From Streptomyces sp. AC550_RSS872 (GTDB lineage Bacteria > Actinomycetota > Actinomycetes > Streptomycetales > Streptomycetaceae), in NCBI RefSeq assembly GCF_019049285.1, contig NZ_JAGMUL010000152.1, positions 62,001 through 126,000 on the forward strand: DNA of 64,000 nucleotides. The letters are read 5' to 3'. Numbering within the stretch: the first letter of the stretch is position 1; every line of letters starts with the position of its first letter. A model generated the notes under the pieces. That model saw only the letters and a list, made by a program, of their open reading frames with translations. It was not told the origin of the DNA and did not search any database. The position numbers and the translations under genes were made by a program. Shown one piece after another: positions 49,421 to 60,494 of the stretch.

Positions 49421-50163
49421 CTACCTCTTCACCTTCCGCGTGGCCCGCAGCCACTCCTTGTTCATGCCGGTGATGGACATCAGCGGGATGCCCTTCGGGC
49501 AGGCGGTGGCGCACTCACCGGTGAGGGTGCAGCCGCCGAAGCCCTCCTCGTCCATCTGCGCCACCATGTCCAGGACCCGCGTCTCCCGCTCGGGAGCGCC
49601 CTGCGGCAGCACGTTCAGATGGTTGATCTTGGCGGACGTGAACAGCATCGCCGCCCCGTTCGGACACGCCGCCACACACGCCCCGCACCCGATGCACTCC
49701 GCATGCTCGAAGGCGAAGTCGGCATCCGGCTTCGGCACCGGCGTGGCATGAGCCTCCGGAGCCGCACCCGTGGGCGCGGTGATGTACCCACCGGCCTGGA
49801 TGATCCGGTCGAACGCCGACCGGTCCACCACCAGGTCCTTGATCACCGGGAACGCCGACGCCCTCCACGGCTCGACATCGATCGTGTCGCCGTTCTTGAA
49901 CGACCGCATGTGCAGCTGACACGTGGTGGTCCGCTCCGGCCCGTGCGCATCGCCGTTGATCACCAGCGAACAGGCACCGCAGATGCCCTCACGGCAGTCG
50001 TGGTCGAACGCGACCGGGTCCTCACCGCGGAGGATGAGCTCCTCGTTGAGGGTGTCGAGCATCTCCAGGAAGGACATGTCGGAGGAGATGCCGTCCACCT
50101 CGTACGTGGACATGGCGCCTTCGGCGTCGGCGTTCTTCTGCCGCCAGACGCGCAGGGTGAGCT

Positions 50164-50167
<4 letters not shown>
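49421..50167 (-). CDS. sdhB: Succinate dehydrogenase/fumarate reductase iron-sulfur subunit
   Basis: A 248-residue iron-sulfur protein. The [2Fe-2S] motif is CREGICGACSL with a later Cys in TTTCQLH; CIGCGACVAACP and CTLTGECATACPKGIP bind the [4Fe-4S] and [3Fe-4S] clusters. It passes electrons from SdhA to the cytochrome subunit at the membrane. The ATG overlaps the sdhA stop (ATGA, 50164-50167). The sequence type is that of the three-subunit enzyme with a single cytochrome b polypeptide. Confidence 0.95.
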
Positions 50168-52110
<1,943 letters not shown>

Positions 52111-52112
52111 CT

Positions 52113-52820
52113 TCAGCTCACCACTCCGGTCATGACGCCCACGGGTACGGCGATGAAGCCGACCGTGAGCAGCAGCGCGAGGACGTTGGCCGTGGCCTTC
52201 AGGGCGCGGTCGCGGCTGCGGCTGCCGGCGCCGAGGGTCTGGGCGGCGCTCCAGAAGCCGTGCCGGATGTGCAGGCCGAGGGCGAGCATCGCGACGACGT
52301 AGATGACGTTGCCGTACCAGGTGGAGAAGGTGTCCACGACGTTCTGGTACGGCCGGCCCTCCTGGAAGCCGCCGGAGTGCACGGTGCCGGTCGTCAGGTC
52401 GAGGATGTGCCAGACGATGAACAGGCCGAGGATGATGCCGCCCCAGCGCATGGTGCGCGTGGCGTAGGAGGCCCTCGGCTTCTTGTGCACGTACTTGCTG
52501 GGGCGCGCCCTGATGTCGCGGCGGCTGAGCTGGTACGCGGAGGTGGCGTGGGCGACGACCGCGACGACCAGCACGATCCGCACGAGCCAGAGGGTCCACT
52601 CGTAGTGCATGAACGGCTCGCCGACGGTGCGCAGCCAGTGCGCGTAGTGGTTGAACTCGCCCGCCCCGAAGAAGATCTTCAGGTTTCCGATCATGTGGAC
52701 GACCAGGTACAGCAGCATGATCAGCCCGCTGACCGCCATCACGGTCTTCTTGCCGACGGTGGAGTCCCACGCCGTGCGTGCCATGGACGGCCGTCGATCC
52801 GTCCGCGTTGCCAGAGCCAT
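52113..52820 (-). CDS. sdhC: Succinate dehydrogenase/fumarate reductase cytochrome b subunit
   Basis: A 235-residue membrane protein with five hydrophobic helices (starting about residues 25, 70, 120, 165 and 205) and histidines placed as haem ligands (YLVVHMIGNL, VVAHATSAY, IVWHILDL, GLHIRHGFW). This is the diheme, single-polypeptide anchor type that reduces menaquinone. ATG 52820 begins MALATRTDRRP. It is the first gene of sdhCAB and divergent from the LysR-type regulator. Confidence 0.92.
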   Translation of the reverse strand: MALATRTDRRPSMARTAWDSTVGKKTVMAVSGLIMLLYLVVHMIGNLKIFFGAGEFNHYAHWLRTVGEPFMHYEWTLWLVRIVLVVAVVAHATSAYQLSRRDIRARPSKYVHKKPRASYATRTMRWGGIILGLFIVWHILDLTTGTVHSGGFQEGRPYQNVVDTFSTWYGNVIYVVAMLALGLHIRHGFWSAAQTLGAGSRSRDRALKATANVLALLLTVGFIAVPVGVMTGVVS

Positions 52821-52880
52821 GGAACAGGACGCTACGGACGTCGGGCCTCATCGGTCCAAGACATGGTCCGGCTCGTTTCC

Positions 52881-52907
52881 ATAGGCATTCCCTATGCCCG
52901 CCCTATG
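52881..52907. promoter_or_regulatory. LysR-type operator between lysR and sdhC
   Basis: ATAGG-CATTC-CCTAT at 52881-52895 is a 5-5-5 inverted repeat, followed by a further CCTAT at 52902-52906. It lies 9-35 nt upstream of the LysR gene start and 61-87 nt upstream of sdhC, the usual place for a LysR-type autoregulatory and activation site. Confidence 0.55.
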
Positions 52908-52915
52908 CTGACCGT

Positions 52916-53800
52916 ATGCAGTTCCAGCAGCTCCAGTACTTCGTGGCGGTCGCCGAGACCCGGCACTTCACCCGGGCCGCCGACCTGGTGCATGTCGCGC
53001 AGCCCTCGCTGTCGCAGCAGATCAAGGCGCTGGAGCGGGAGTTGGGCGCGGACCTGTTCCTGCGGGCCCGCGGCAACATCACGCTGACGGACGCCGGGGA
53101 GGCCCTGCTGCCGCTGGCCCGGCGCATCCTGGCCGACGCGGACACCGCACGGCACGAGGTGCAGGAGCTGGTGCAGCTGCGCCGGGGCCGGGTGCGGCTG
53201 GGCGCGACGCCGAGCCTGTGTACGGGCCTGCTCCCGGACGTGCTGCGCGCCTACCACGACCGCTACCCCGGCATCCAGCTGCTGATCGAGGAGGGCGGCT
53301 CGCACGACCTGGTGCGGGAGCTCGCCCGCGGCGCCCTCGACCTGGCCCTGGTCGTCCTGCCCCTGCCGACCCCCTCACCCGCCCTGACCACGGTGGAACT
53401 GCTCCGCGAGGACCTGGTGGTCGTCTCCTCCCCGGAGGCGCCCCGGCCGGGCGGCGGCCGGCGCACTGTGCGCGTCGCCGACCTGGAGGGCGAACGCCTG
53501 GTGATGTTCCGGCACGGCTACGACCTGCGCGAGCTGACCGTGGCCGCGTGTCGCTCCGCTGGGTTCGAGCCGGATTTCGCCGTGGAGGGTGGGGAGATGG
53601 ACGCGGTGTTGGGGTTTGTGCGGGCGGGGCTCGGCGTGGCCGTCGTACCGCGCATGGTGGCGGCACGGTCGGGGCGGGGGCTGCGGGTCACCCCGCTGGC
53701 GCGGCCGGGGCTGGATCGGACGATCGCGCTGGCCCACCGCAGCGATGTGGCTCCGCCTCGGGCCGCGAGGGAGCTACAGCGGATGTTGCTTGAAAGGTGA
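52916..53800 (+). CDS. LysR-family transcriptional regulator, divergent from sdhCAB
   Basis: A 294-residue LTTR with the standard N-terminal helix-turn-helix (QLQYFVAVAETRHFTRAADLVHVAQPSLSQQIKALERELGA region) and a substrate-binding domain (RLGATPSLCTGLLPDVLRAYHDRYPGI, later GLGVAVVPRM). Given its position it probably controls sdhCAB and itself; the effector is unknown. ATG 52916 gives the canonical MQFQQLQYF start; in-frame upstream codons to 52778 would cover the sdhC promoter. Confidence 0.93.
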   Translation: MQFQQLQYFVAVAETRHFTRAADLVHVAQPSLSQQIKALERELGADLFLRARGNITLTDAGEALLPLARRILADADTARHEVQELVQLRRGRVRLGATPSLCTGLLPDVLRAYHDRYPGIQLLIEEGGSHDLVRELARGALDLALVVLPLPTPSPALTTVELLREDLVVVSSPEAPRPGGGRRTVRVADLEGERLVMFRHGYDLRELTVAACRSAGFEPDFAVEGGEMDAVLGFVRAGLGVAVVPRMVAARSGRGLRVTPLARPGLDRTIALAHRSDVAPPRAARELQRMLLER

Positions 53801-53870
53801 CGGTGCGCGGGGAGCTCCCCGGTGCACAGTTGGGGAGCGCGCCGTTCGGGTCTGCGGGTTCGCCGTGGCT

Positions 53871-53904
53871 GATCGCGCAGTTCCCCGCGCCCCTTACGGG
53901 GCGC
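53871..53904. repeat. Streptomyces short interspersed repeat with hairpin
   Basis: The string GATCGCGCAGTTCCCCGCGC, running into CCCTTACGGGGCGC, is a motif I recognise as scattered in many copies through Streptomyces intergenic regions. The end forms a 7-bp stem, GCGCCCC/GGGGCGC, with a TTAC loop (53887-53904) that can serve as terminator for the convergent lysR and rmdA genes. Confidence 0.6.
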
Positions 53905-53934
53905 TGCACCCCCGGAGTCCTGGAACAGTCCACC

Positions 53935-56070
53935 TCACCCCGTCGCGTCCACCAGTGCCAGCTCGTGCAGCCGTTCCGGTGGGCCCGGCCTCGCGTAGTA
54001 CCAGCCCTGGGCCGTGTCGCAGCCGAGGATGCGCAGTTGTTCGGCCTGGGCGCCCGTTTCCACGCCCTCCACTGTTACCGCCAGGTCCAGGCTGTGGGCG
54101 AGGGACACGATCCCCTCGACGATCTTGAGGTCGACGGGGTCGGCCGGGAACTGCTGCATGCTCTGAGTGAAGGAGCGGTCCAGCTTGAGGATGCTCACCG
54201 GCAGCCGGCGCAGGTTGGCGAGGTTGGAGTAGCCGGTGCCGAAGTCGTCCAGGGCGATGTCGACACCCATCTCGGCGAGGCGCCGCAGCGGTTTGAGCAG
54301 ATCGTCGTCGGCGCCGATCAACGCCGACTCGGTGACCTCCAGGCAGAGGGCGTCGGGTGCCACGCCGGCGCGCTCCAGGATGTCCACCGTGTCCTGGACA
54401 AGACCGGGGTGGTTGAGCTGGCAGGGCGAGAGGTTGACGTTGATGCGGAGGGGCCCGGCGTCGTCGAGTCGTTCTCGCCACTCGCGCGCCTGACGCACCG
54501 ACTGTTCCAGGACCCAGCGGCCGAGCGGAACGATGAGTCCCGTGTGCTCGGCGAGCGGGATGAACCGGTCCGGGCCGAGGATGCCGTGCTGCGGGTGCAG
54601 CCAGCGCACCAGGGCCTCGGCGCCGCGCACACTGCCGTCGCCGAGGTGGACCAGCGGCTGGTACTCGATGAAGAACTCGCCCCGCTCCAGGGCCATCGGC
54701 AACGCCGTGGTCAGTCCGTGGCGGGTGATGGCGCGGGCGTCGGCCTCCGGGTCGGCGAGCTCGAAGCGGTTGCCGCCCGCCGACTTGGCCCGGTACATGG
54801 TGATGTCGGCGCTGCGCAGCACCTCCGCCGGGCTGCGTTCCCCGGCCGGCCCCTCGACGATGCCGATGCTGCCGCGCACGGTCAGCTCCCGGCCGTCGAC
54901 GCTGATCGGGGCGACGAGCGCGTTCATGATACGGGCGGCGAGCTCGTCGACCTCGCGCTCGGTTTCGGGGCCGGTGGTCAGCGCCACGAACTCGTCGCCG
55001 CCGAGCCGCGCGACCATCTCGCCGGGCGCGGTGGCGCAGGACTGGAGGCGGTCGGCGACCTCGACGAGCAGCCGGTCGCCGGCGGCGTGCCCGAGGCTGT
55101 CGTTGACGGTCTTGAAGCCGTCCAGGTCGAGGTAGCACAGGCCGAAGCGCTGGCCTTCCCCGGCGCCCAGTGCCTTCTCCAGGCGTTCGAAGAAGAAGGT
55201 GCGGTTGGGCAGGCCGGTGAGCGCGTCGTGCGTGGCCTCGTAGCGCAGCCGCAGATTGAGCAGACGGCGCTCGGTGGTGTCCTCCATGAGGGCCAGCTGG
55301 TACTGCGGGTTGCCGTCGGGGTCCCGCAGCAGGGAGACCGTGAGGTTGGTCCACAGGACCGTTCCGTCAGGGCGGGAGAACGCCTTCTCGACGTGGTAGT
55401 GCTCACGTTCGCCGAGTACGAGTTCCTCGTAGAGCTTCCAGGTCTGCGGCGCGTCCTCGGGGTGGGCCCACTGCATCACGTTGCGGCCCTGCATGGTCTG
55501 CTCGGAGACGCCGAACATCCTGAGCAGCGCGCCGTTGACCTGGAGGACGTTGCCCGCCAGGTCGGCGATGCCGATTCCTATCGCCGCGCCCTCGAAGACC
55601 GCGCGGAAGCGGGCCTCGGTGGCGTGCAGGGCCTGGGCGACCACGCCCTGGGCCTTGAGAGCGGCCGCGGAGATCGCCTCCTGCTCGGCCAGCGTCCGCT
55701 CGCGCAGCGCCTGGGCGAACCCGGCGGCCATGGCGTGCTGGAGCCGCGCGGAGCGGGCCCGCTGGTCCTCCTGGTCGCCGTCGGTGCCGCAGTAGAGCAC
55801 GAGGTAGGCGTCGACGCAGTCCAGCGAGCGGCTGAGCGCCTCGGGGTCGGTGCAGTGCGCGGTGACGAGGGCGGCGCCGACCGCCTTGCCCTCGTCCGAG
55901 TCGAAGGTCCTGGACCTGAGTGCCTCGCTCAACCGCCGGGCCAGCGGAAGCAGTTGCTCCTCGAACTCCGGCCGGGTCGACGACGTCGAGGTGACCGGGA
56001 AGACCGCCCGGCTCCAGATCGTCGCGAACCGGCGCAGTCTGTCCTCCGGCCCGTCCGGCCCCGCGCTCAC
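53935..56070 (-). CDS. rmdA: PAS-GGDEF-EAL cyclic-di-GMP enzyme, RmdA-like
   Basis: A 711-residue soluble protein: a helical N-terminal region, PAS/PAC (about residues 165-295, with FRAVFEGAAIGIGIADLAGNV), GGDEF domain with intact GGDEF at 357-361, and EAL domain with EAL at 485-487 and DDFGTGYSNL later. Both catalytic signatures are intact, so synthesis and hydrolysis are both possible. It matches the architecture of RmdA (SCO0928), a c-di-GMP phosphodiesterase affecting Streptomyces morphogenesis, and the neighbours fit that locus. GTG 56070 overlaps the methyltransferase stop (GTGA). No membrane segments. Confidence 0.88.
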   Translation of the reverse strand: MSAGPDGPEDRLRRFATIWSRAVFPVTSTSSTRPEFEEQLLPLARRLSEALRSRTFDSDEGKAVGAALVTAHCTDPEALSRSLDCVDAYLVLYCGTDGDQEDQRARSARLQHAMAAGFAQALRERTLAEQEAISAAALKAQGVVAQALHATEARFRAVFEGAAIGIGIADLAGNVLQVNGALLRMFGVSEQTMQGRNVMQWAHPEDAPQTWKLYEELVLGEREHYHVEKAFSRPDGTVLWTNLTVSLLRDPDGNPQYQLALMEDTTERRLLNLRLRYEATHDALTGLPNRTFFFERLEKALGAGEGQRFGLCYLDLDGFKTVNDSLGHAAGDRLLVEVADRLQSCATAPGEMVARLGGDEFVALTTGPETEREVDELAARIMNALVAPISVDGRELTVRGSIGIVEGPAGERSPAEVLRSADITMYRAKSAGGNRFELADPEADARAITRHGLTTALPMALERGEFFIEYQPLVHLGDGSVRGAEALVRWLHPQHGILGPDRFIPLAEHTGLIVPLGRWVLEQSVRQAREWRERLDDAGPLRINVNLSPCQLNHPGLVQDTVDILERAGVAPDALCLEVTESALIGADDDLLKPLRRLAEMGVDIALDDFGTGYSNLANLRRLPVSILKLDRSFTQSMQQFPADPVDLKIVEGIVSLAHSLDLAVTVEGVETGAQAEQLRILGCDTAQGWYYARPGPPERLHELALVDATG

Positions 56071-56879
56071 GCCGTACGCCCCACGCCGGCGAACCCGGAG
56101 AAGGCCCACGGATCCTCGTCCTCCGGTGCGGTGTCCGGCCGCCAGAGCGGCATCGGCACCAGTCCGGGTTCCACCATGTCGTACCCCTCGAAGAACCGCG
56201 CGATGGTGTCGCGCGAGCGCATGATCAGCGGGTTGCGAATGTCCTTGTATACGTCGACCGTGCCCTTGGCCCGCTCCTCGGGCAGCGGGATTCCCTCGTA
56301 CGAGGCATGTGTGAGCACCAGCAGGCTGCCGGGCGCGAGTGCGTCGCGCAGCTGCGCGACCACGTCGTACGGGTCGTCCTCGTCCTCCACGAAGTGCAGT
56401 ATCGCAACGAGCAGCAGCGCCACCGGCCGGTTCAGGTCGATGAGGCGCTCGACCTCCGAACTGGTCAGGATCTCCTGCGGCTTGAGCAGGTCCGCCGCGA
56501 CGACACCCGCGCCCTCGTTGCCTTCCAGGACCGCCTGGCTGTGCGCGACGGCGACCGGGTCGTGGTCGACGTACACCACGCGTGCGTCGGGGCTGACCGC
56601 CTGGGCCACCTCGTGGACGTTGCCGAAGGTCGGGATGCCGGAGCCGATGTCCAGGAACTGGGTGATGCCCTCGTCGAGCGCGAAGCGCACCGCTCGGCGC
56701 ATGAACGCCCGGTTCGCCTGCATGATCTTGGGGAGCCCCGGCATGAACTCCATGGCCTTGCGGCCGGCTTCCCGGTCGACCTCGAAGTTGTGCGAACCGC
56801 CCAGGTAGTAGTCGTAGATCCGCGAGACACTGGGCACCGAGATGTCGATGCTCCGAGGGGCCCAGGCGGGACGCTCCAT
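56067..56879 (-). CDS. SAM-dependent methyltransferase (DUF574/PF04672 family)
   Basis: A 270-residue protein of the large actinomycete DUF574 family: SVSRIYDYYLGGSHNFEVDREA, the SAM-binding FLDIGSGIPT, VVYVDHDPVAVAHSQAVL, and LVAILHFVEDEDDP in place of the usual DVLH motif. Substrates are unknown for the family. It is the first gene of a two-gene unit with rmdA, coupled by a GTGA overlap, so it may act on or with the c-di-GMP system. ATG 56879 is used; the ribosome site upstream is AGAGATAG. Confidence 0.88.
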   Translation of the reverse strand: MERPAWAPRSIDISVPSVSRIYDYYLGGSHNFEVDREAGRKAMEFMPGLPKIMQANRAFMRRAVRFALDEGITQFLDIGSGIPTFGNVHEVAQAVSPDARVVYVDHDPVAVAHSQAVLEGNEGAGVVAADLLKPQEILTSSEVERLIDLNRPVALLLVAILHFVEDEDDPYDVVAQLRDALAPGSLLVLTHASYEGIPLPEERAKGTVDVYKDIRNPLIMRSRDTIARFFEGYDMVEPGLVPMPLWRPDTAPEDEDPWAFSGFAGVGRTA

Positions 56880-57101
56880 CTATCTCTCCATGGCGTAGGC
56901 GATCCGGTGTTCGAGCTGAGGCTACTGATCGCCTGCCAAAGGAGCGAGCGGAAACGGAAATTGACCATCCGTTCCCGGTCACTGCCTGTGGCACGTGCCG
57001 CATGGACGCCCCACGCACTCTTCACGAAAGCATGCGAAGCATTCCACAGAGTTCTGAACCATGGTGAAAGAGGCAGATGAACCGCGGTGCCTCACGGCAA
57101 A

Positions 57102-57143
57102 CCGGCCCGCCCCCCGCGCGTGGAGCCGCGGGGGGCGGGCCGG
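57102..57143. terminator. Very strong hairpin terminator
   Basis: A perfect 17-bp stem (57102-57118 with 57127-57143), almost entirely G/C, around an 8-nt loop. It lies about 43 nt past the lipoprotein stop at 57186 (minus strand). The remaining part of the 306-bp gap 56880-57185 holds the promoter region of the methyltransferase gene; no other gene seen. Confidence 0.9.
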
Positions 57144-57185
57144 TGGGTCGGCAGCGCCGGCCGTTCGTCCGGCACTCGTGATCTT

Positions 57186-58178
57186 CTACTGTTCCGACGC
57201 GCCGACCGGCTTGCCGTCGGGGCGGATGGCGAACCAAGTGCCGCCGACGCCCTGGCCGTTGGTGTCGCCGGGCTTCTTGTCACCGGCGAAGGTGTAGATC
57301 GGCACGCAGTCGATGGTCTGCTGCTTCAGCCCGTCGGGCCGGTCGAAGACCACGTAACCCTGGCCCCGGGGGCCGGACCCCTTCAGGTCGATGCCCTTGG
57401 TGTCCTTGGCGTCGACCGGCGCGATGACCGGCCACTTCTCCAGGCACTCGCCGGTGCACGCCGTCTTCATCGGCCAGGGCGAGTCCTTCATGAAGCGGTA
57501 GACCGTGTGGCCGTTCTTGTCGACGACGATCTCGCCGAGCTTGGCGTCCTTGCGGGTGGACAGACCGGGCAGGCCCGCCGCCTCGGCTCCGCCCTCTGCC
57601 CCGCCCTGTGCCTTCTTGCCGTCGGGGGCGAGCGCGTACCAAGTGCCGCCGACACCCTGGCCCTTGACGTCACCGGCGTTGACGTCCTTCGCGAAGCGGT
57701 ACGCCGGCCAGCCGTCGACCGTCAGCTGCTTGGTGCCGTCGGCCCGGGTGACCGAGCCGAGCAGCGCCTTGTCGATGCCGGCTCCGGCCGTGGCGTCGTC
57801 CGCGGGGACCGGCGGCCACTTCGTTGCACAGTCGCCGTCGCAGTTCGACTTCGGCGGCTCCACGGTGTCCTTGTCGAAGCGGTACAGCGTCAGACCAGCG
57901 CTGTCGGTCAGCACCTTGCCGAGTTCCTGGTTGGTGGAGACGGACAGCTCACCGGCCGAGCTCGACTGCGTGGCGGCCTCCTGGCCCGCCGCGCCGGCGT
58001 CGTAACCGGATCCGTTGCCCAGGCCGGTGCCGGCGGTTCCGTAGTCACCGGCCGCGGCCGTGGCACCCACGTTCTGGCTGCTCGCCGGCGGGGCGGTTTC
58101 CGAGCCGCATGCCGTCGTCAGCGCCGCCACCGCCACGGCGCTCACCACGAGCGAGGCGCTCCGCCACGAGGTCTTCAT
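57186..58178 (-). CDS. SCO0930-family lipoprotein with repeated domains
   Basis: A 330-residue lipoprotein: signal peptide with lipobox LTTACGS (Cys near residue 24), a Gly/Ser/Ala-rich linker, then tandem related segments of the secreted-repeat (PF03640) kind. Examples are GLTLYRFDKDTVEPPKSNCDG with CATKWPPV, and HTVYRFMKDSPWPMKTACTG with CLEKWPVI; each of these is followed by a GQGVGGTW element (YALAPDGK, FAIRPDGK). Paired Cys residues suggest disulfides outside the membrane. It matches the family NCBI names SCO0930 lipoprotein; function unknown. ATG 58178. Confidence 0.87.
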   Translation of the reverse strand: MKTSWRSASLVVSAVAVAALTTACGSETAPPASSQNVGATAAAGDYGTAGTGLGNGSGYDAGAAGQEAATQSSSAGELSVSTNQELGKVLTDSAGLTLYRFDKDTVEPPKSNCDGDCATKWPPVPADDATAGAGIDKALLGSVTRADGTKQLTVDGWPAYRFAKDVNAGDVKGQGVGGTWYALAPDGKKAQGGAEGGAEAAGLPGLSTRKDAKLGEIVVDKNGHTVYRFMKDSPWPMKTACTGECLEKWPVIAPVDAKDTKGIDLKGSGPRGQGYVVFDRPDGLKQQTIDCVPIYTFAGDKKPGDTNGQGVGGTWFAIRPDGKPVGASEQ

Positions 58179-58444
58179 CGTCAACTCCCCATATTCACAA
58201 GGGTGTTGCAGCGCCCTGCTGCGCCGCCGCACGACAGGAGGTACGCACGAAAGCCACGCTCGTGTTCAACCGGCGCGCAAATTTCTTTCCGGAACCTGTG
58301 ACACCGCCCGAGTCGCACCTGTGAACTCCCGTGTCGCCCGTTCGGGGCAATCCCCTCATTCTCCGGCGTGTGGAAACGCGAACTGGGCTCAGGATCTTCG
58401 TCGTGCATGGACTCGAACCGACCCAATCCACCCTGGCCACGCGG

Positions 58445-59008
58445 ATGTTGACGGTGCTGACGATGACCTGGCTCCTGGTGTCGGCGCCGGCCGCCGCTGC
58501 GGAGGCCACCGTCTGCGCGTACGCCGACACCGGACCGGACGGGGCGAGGGCGGTCGCGGTCGTCGGGAGCCTCACCTGGCCGACTCCCCCGCACTGCCCG
58601 ACACCGACCCCGACTCCGACGCCCACGCCCACGCCGTCACCCACGCCCACGCCGAAGCCGCCGCCCTCACCGGATCCCACACCGACGCCGGCTCCGAAAC
58701 CCACGCCCACCCCGAAACCCGAGCCGCCGCCTCCCCCGCCGCCACCGCCGCCGGCGACCCAGGCACCCCCGGCCCCTCGCCCGGCGCCGCCCCGCCCGCG
58801 GCCGACGCCGCCCGCGCCCACGCCGACGCCCACTCCGAAGCCGTCGGTCAAGCCCACCCCGAGTCCGTCCGCGACCCCGGTGCACTACCCGCCCTACCGC
58901 GCCGGCCAGCACCGGCGGCCGGCCCACGACGCCCCGTCGCCCCTCACCTTCGTCCTGCTCATCGCGGCGCCCGCCATCGCCGCCGTGGCCGCACTGCGGC
59001 CGCGCTGA
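58445..59008 (+). CDS. Secreted Pro/Thr-repeat protein with C-terminal membrane segment
   Basis: A 187-residue protein: signal peptide (LTVLTMTWLLVSAPAAAA), a ~35-residue folded start with two Cys, a long PTPTP / PKPEPPPPPPPP low-complexity stalk (residues ~50-150), and a C-terminal hydrophobic segment (FVLLIAAPAIAAVAAL) followed by RPR. The layout is that of a wall-spanning stalk held in the membrane. The start is uncertain: no good ribosome site precedes ATG 58445. The DUF4239 gene follows after 24 nt. Confidence 0.65.
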   Translation: MLTVLTMTWLLVSAPAAAAEATVCAYADTGPDGARAVAVVGSLTWPTPPHCPTPTPTPTPTPTPSPTPTPKPPPSPDPTPTPAPKPTPTPKPEPPPPPPPPPPATQAPPAPRPAPPRPRPTPPAPTPTPTPKPSVKPTPSPSATPVHYPPYRAGQHRRPAHDAPSPLTFVLLIAAPAIAAVAALRPR

Positions 59009-59032
59009 CCCTGCTGAATCTGGAGGCTTCTC

Positions 59033-59797
59033 TTGCCGGAATGGCTTGTTCTCACCCTCGCGATGCTGGCCGCCTGCGCCGTGGTGGTCATCATCACCCT
59101 CCTGCGGCACCGCACGGCCCCCGAGGACGAGGATCCCTCCGAGACCCCGGACGTCATCGAGTACATGACGATGTGGATCGGCGTGGTGTACGCCATCGTC
59201 CTGGGCCTGGCCATCGCCGGCGTGTGGGAGGGCCGCAGCGCCGCCCAGGACCACGTCCAGGCCGAAGCCGTGGCGCTGCACGAGGTCTCGGAGCGGGTCC
59301 GGGTCTATCCCGCCGACATCCGCGACCGTATTCGGGAGGATGTCAACGCCTATGTCGGACACGTCGTCACCACCGAGTGGAAGACGATGGCCGACGACGG
59401 CCGTATGACCGAGCGCGGCACCGAGCTTCTCCAGCGCGTCCGGGAGGACGTCACCGACTACGAGCCGAGGACCGACTTCGAGGCACAGGCCTACCAGCCG
59501 CTGCTGGACCAGGTGACCGCCGCCGACCAGGCACGCAACGCCCGGGCGAACTCGACCGGGGAGACCATGCCGGGCGTGGTGTGGTTCGGGCTCATCGCGG
59601 GCGGCGTCATCACCATCGGGATGATCTTCGCCCTCCAGATCCGGCGCACACCCCGTGAGCTGATCCTGGCCGGGCTGTTCTCCGCGCTGATCGCCTTCCT
59701 GCTCTTCCTCATCTGGGACTTCGACGCGCCCTACAGCCGGGGCGTCACGGCGTCCGCGGAACCGTTCCTGGAACTCTTCCCGCACATCAAGGGCTGA
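59033..59797 (+). CDS. DUF4239 membrane protein
   Basis: A 254-residue protein with membrane helices at about residues 3-22, 42-65, 180-200 and 205-225 and a soluble middle part (ALHEVSERVRVYPADIRDRIRED). This is the DUF4239 arrangement (bestrophin-like). The TTG at 59033 was chosen because GGAGG lies 6 nt upstream; no ATG/GTG is available. It is cotranscribed with the Pro-rich gene (24-nt gap). Ion-channel-like function is suggested by distant family relationship only. Confidence 0.82.
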   Translation: MPEWLVLTLAMLAACAVVVIITLLRHRTAPEDEDPSETPDVIEYMTMWIGVVYAIVLGLAIAGVWEGRSAAQDHVQAEAVALHEVSERVRVYPADIRDRIREDVNAYVGHVVTTEWKTMADDGRMTERGTELLQRVREDVTDYEPRTDFEAQAYQPLLDQVTAADQARNARANSTGETMPGVVWFGLIAGGVITIGMIFALQIRRTPRELILAGLFSALIAFLLFLIWDFDAPYSRGVTASAEPFLELFPHIKG

Positions 59798-59984
59798 CCG
59801 GCCGTCACCCGACGGGCCGCCCCGGTGGACGCCGTCCCCTGAGCGGCCCACCCGGTTGACCCATTCGTACGACAGCAATCGCGCAGGTGGACGCACCTTC
59901 CTAGCGTTTCGTTCACCGAGGTGCATTTCCGTCGCAAGCGGAAGAGGTCCGCGGCTGCTCCTCGGGGAACCCGGAGGAACCACC

Positions 59985-60494
59985 ATGCGCGCGATACGCG
60001 TCACTTCGGCGGCACTGCTGGGTGCCACCGCCCTCACCCTGACCGCCCCGGCCGCCCGGGCGTACGAGGACGACTCGGGTTTCTGGGCCAGGGTTCTGCC
60101 CACCACCGTCGCGCCCGGCGGGCGGGTCACGCTGCATGCGAGCGGCTGCGAGCAGAGCGTGACCGTGGCGTCGGGGGTCTTCGACACGGTCACCATCCCC
60201 CGCGGGCGTACGACGGCCAGGGCCACGGTCGACCGGGATGCCAGGCCGGGTGCCGTGTACGAGGTGTCGTTCTACTGCGGCACGTTCTGGCAGAGCGTCG
60301 ACCTCACGATCGCCGGCGGCCGGCCCGCACCGGCGCGTCCCGATCATCCGGACAAGGGCGTGCACGCGGGTGGGGGCGGCAGCTTCGCCGGGCTGAACCT
60401 CAAGGAGCTCGGGCTGGGCGCCGCGCTGATCACGGGCGCGCTGGGGACGGCGTACCACCTCTCCCGGCGCCGTACCGACGAGGACGGCGCCTGA
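59985..60494 (+). CDS. Small secreted membrane-anchored surface protein A
   Basis: A 169-residue protein: signal peptide (AALLGATALTLTAPAARA), a compact Ig/beta-sandwich-like region with two Cys (HASGCEQSVTVAS, VSFYCGTF), a Gly-rich spacer and a C-terminal hydrophobic helix (LGLGAALITGALGTAYHLS) followed by RRRTDEDGA. It looks surface-displayed. It resembles in layout the divergent protein encoded at 60652. No LPXTG motif precedes the anchor. ATG 59985 follows CGGAGGA. Confidence 0.75.
   Translation: MRAIRVTSAALLGATALTLTAPAARAYEDDSGFWARVLPTTVAPGGRVTLHASGCEQSVTVASGVFDTVTIPRGRTTARATVDRDARPGAVYEVSFYCGTFWQSVDLTIAGGRPAPARPDHPDKGVHAGGGGSFAGLNLKELGLGAALITGALGTAYHLSRRRTDEDGA

Noticed and set aside
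58297..58303. TGTCACA on the minus strand upstream of the SCO0930-type lipoprotein
   Set aside because: The position of the -10 reads TTGC instead of NGTC, so it does not fit the ECF41-type pattern.
58195..58857. Minus-strand Gly/Val-repeat ORF
   Set aside because: The GVGVGVG pattern is the antisense of the Pro/Thr repeat gene at 58445-59008, which has signal peptide and anchor features.
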